A stretch of DNA of 5,293 bases from Hyphomicrobiales bacterium (lineage in GTDB: Bacteria; Pseudomonadota; Alphaproteobacteria; Rhizobiales; Aestuariivirgaceae), in contig JALVRJ010000178.1 in assembly GCA_027031305.1 (NCBI GenBank), forward strand, positions 1-5,293, read 5' to 3'. Made by a program: the position numbers and the translations under genes. Below are positions 5,232 to 5,293 of the stretch, piece by piece; position 1 is the first letter of the stretch; each line of letters begins with the position of its first letter. The notes under the pieces are model-generated. The model did no database searches and was not told the origin of the DNA. It saw only the letters and a list, made by a program, of their open reading frames with translations.

Positions 5232-5293
5232 GCGTCCAGATCTCCCCTCGCTGTTTGCCGGAAATGGCGGCCCGGTCGTGGACCATTCTGGCC

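Noticed and set aside
1..5293. tRNA or rRNA genes, CRISPR arrays, insertion sequences, att sites
   Set aside because: No cloverleaf, regularly spaced repeats, transposase coding sequence or terminal inverted repeats with target duplications were seen on either strand.

Overview
The window holds one co-oriented run of genes, all on the minus strand: four complete protein genes and the first codons of a fifth at the left edge. Base composition is GC-rich and the genes are tightly packed, typical of a proteobacterium. An outer-membrane FadL-type channel shows it is Gram-negative. An octaheme cytochrome c paired with a membrane cytochrome b suggests a respiratorily versatile organism, perhaps a sulfur- or nitrogen-cycling beta- or gammaproteobacterium. 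That lineage guess is inference; nothing in the window fixes the taxon.

Layout in the direction of transcription (high to low coordinates): (1) a FadL/OmpP1-family outer-membrane transporter (3942-5231), followed by a 209-base gap with two tandem hairpins, one of which looks like an intrinsic terminator; (2) a polyphosphate kinase 2 (2860-3732); (3) after a 94-base gap with a C-rich mRNA stretch, a 557-residue octaheme cytochrome c of the tetrathionate-reductase (OTR) type with a signal peptide and a C-terminal membrane anchor (1092-2765); (4) twelve bases later, a four-helix b-type cytochrome (291-1079) whose ribosome binding site abuts the octaheme gene's stop codon; (5) a 265-base intergenic region, less GC-rich than the genes and containing several inverted repeats, leading into a gene that starts at 25 and leaves the window.

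The octaheme cytochrome and the cytochrome b form an evident two-gene operon. The cytochrome b is placed to exchange electrons with the quinone pool and the membrane-tethered octaheme protein to exchange them with a periplasmic substrate. The substrate (tetrathionate, nitrite, hydroxylamine or other) cannot be read from the sequence. This anchored octaheme/cytochrome b pair is the most interesting system here. PPK2 is a cytoplasmic polyphosphate/nucleotide phosphotransferase and the FadL protein takes up hydrophobic compounds; neither has a visible functional link to the redox pair beyond proximity and shared orientation.
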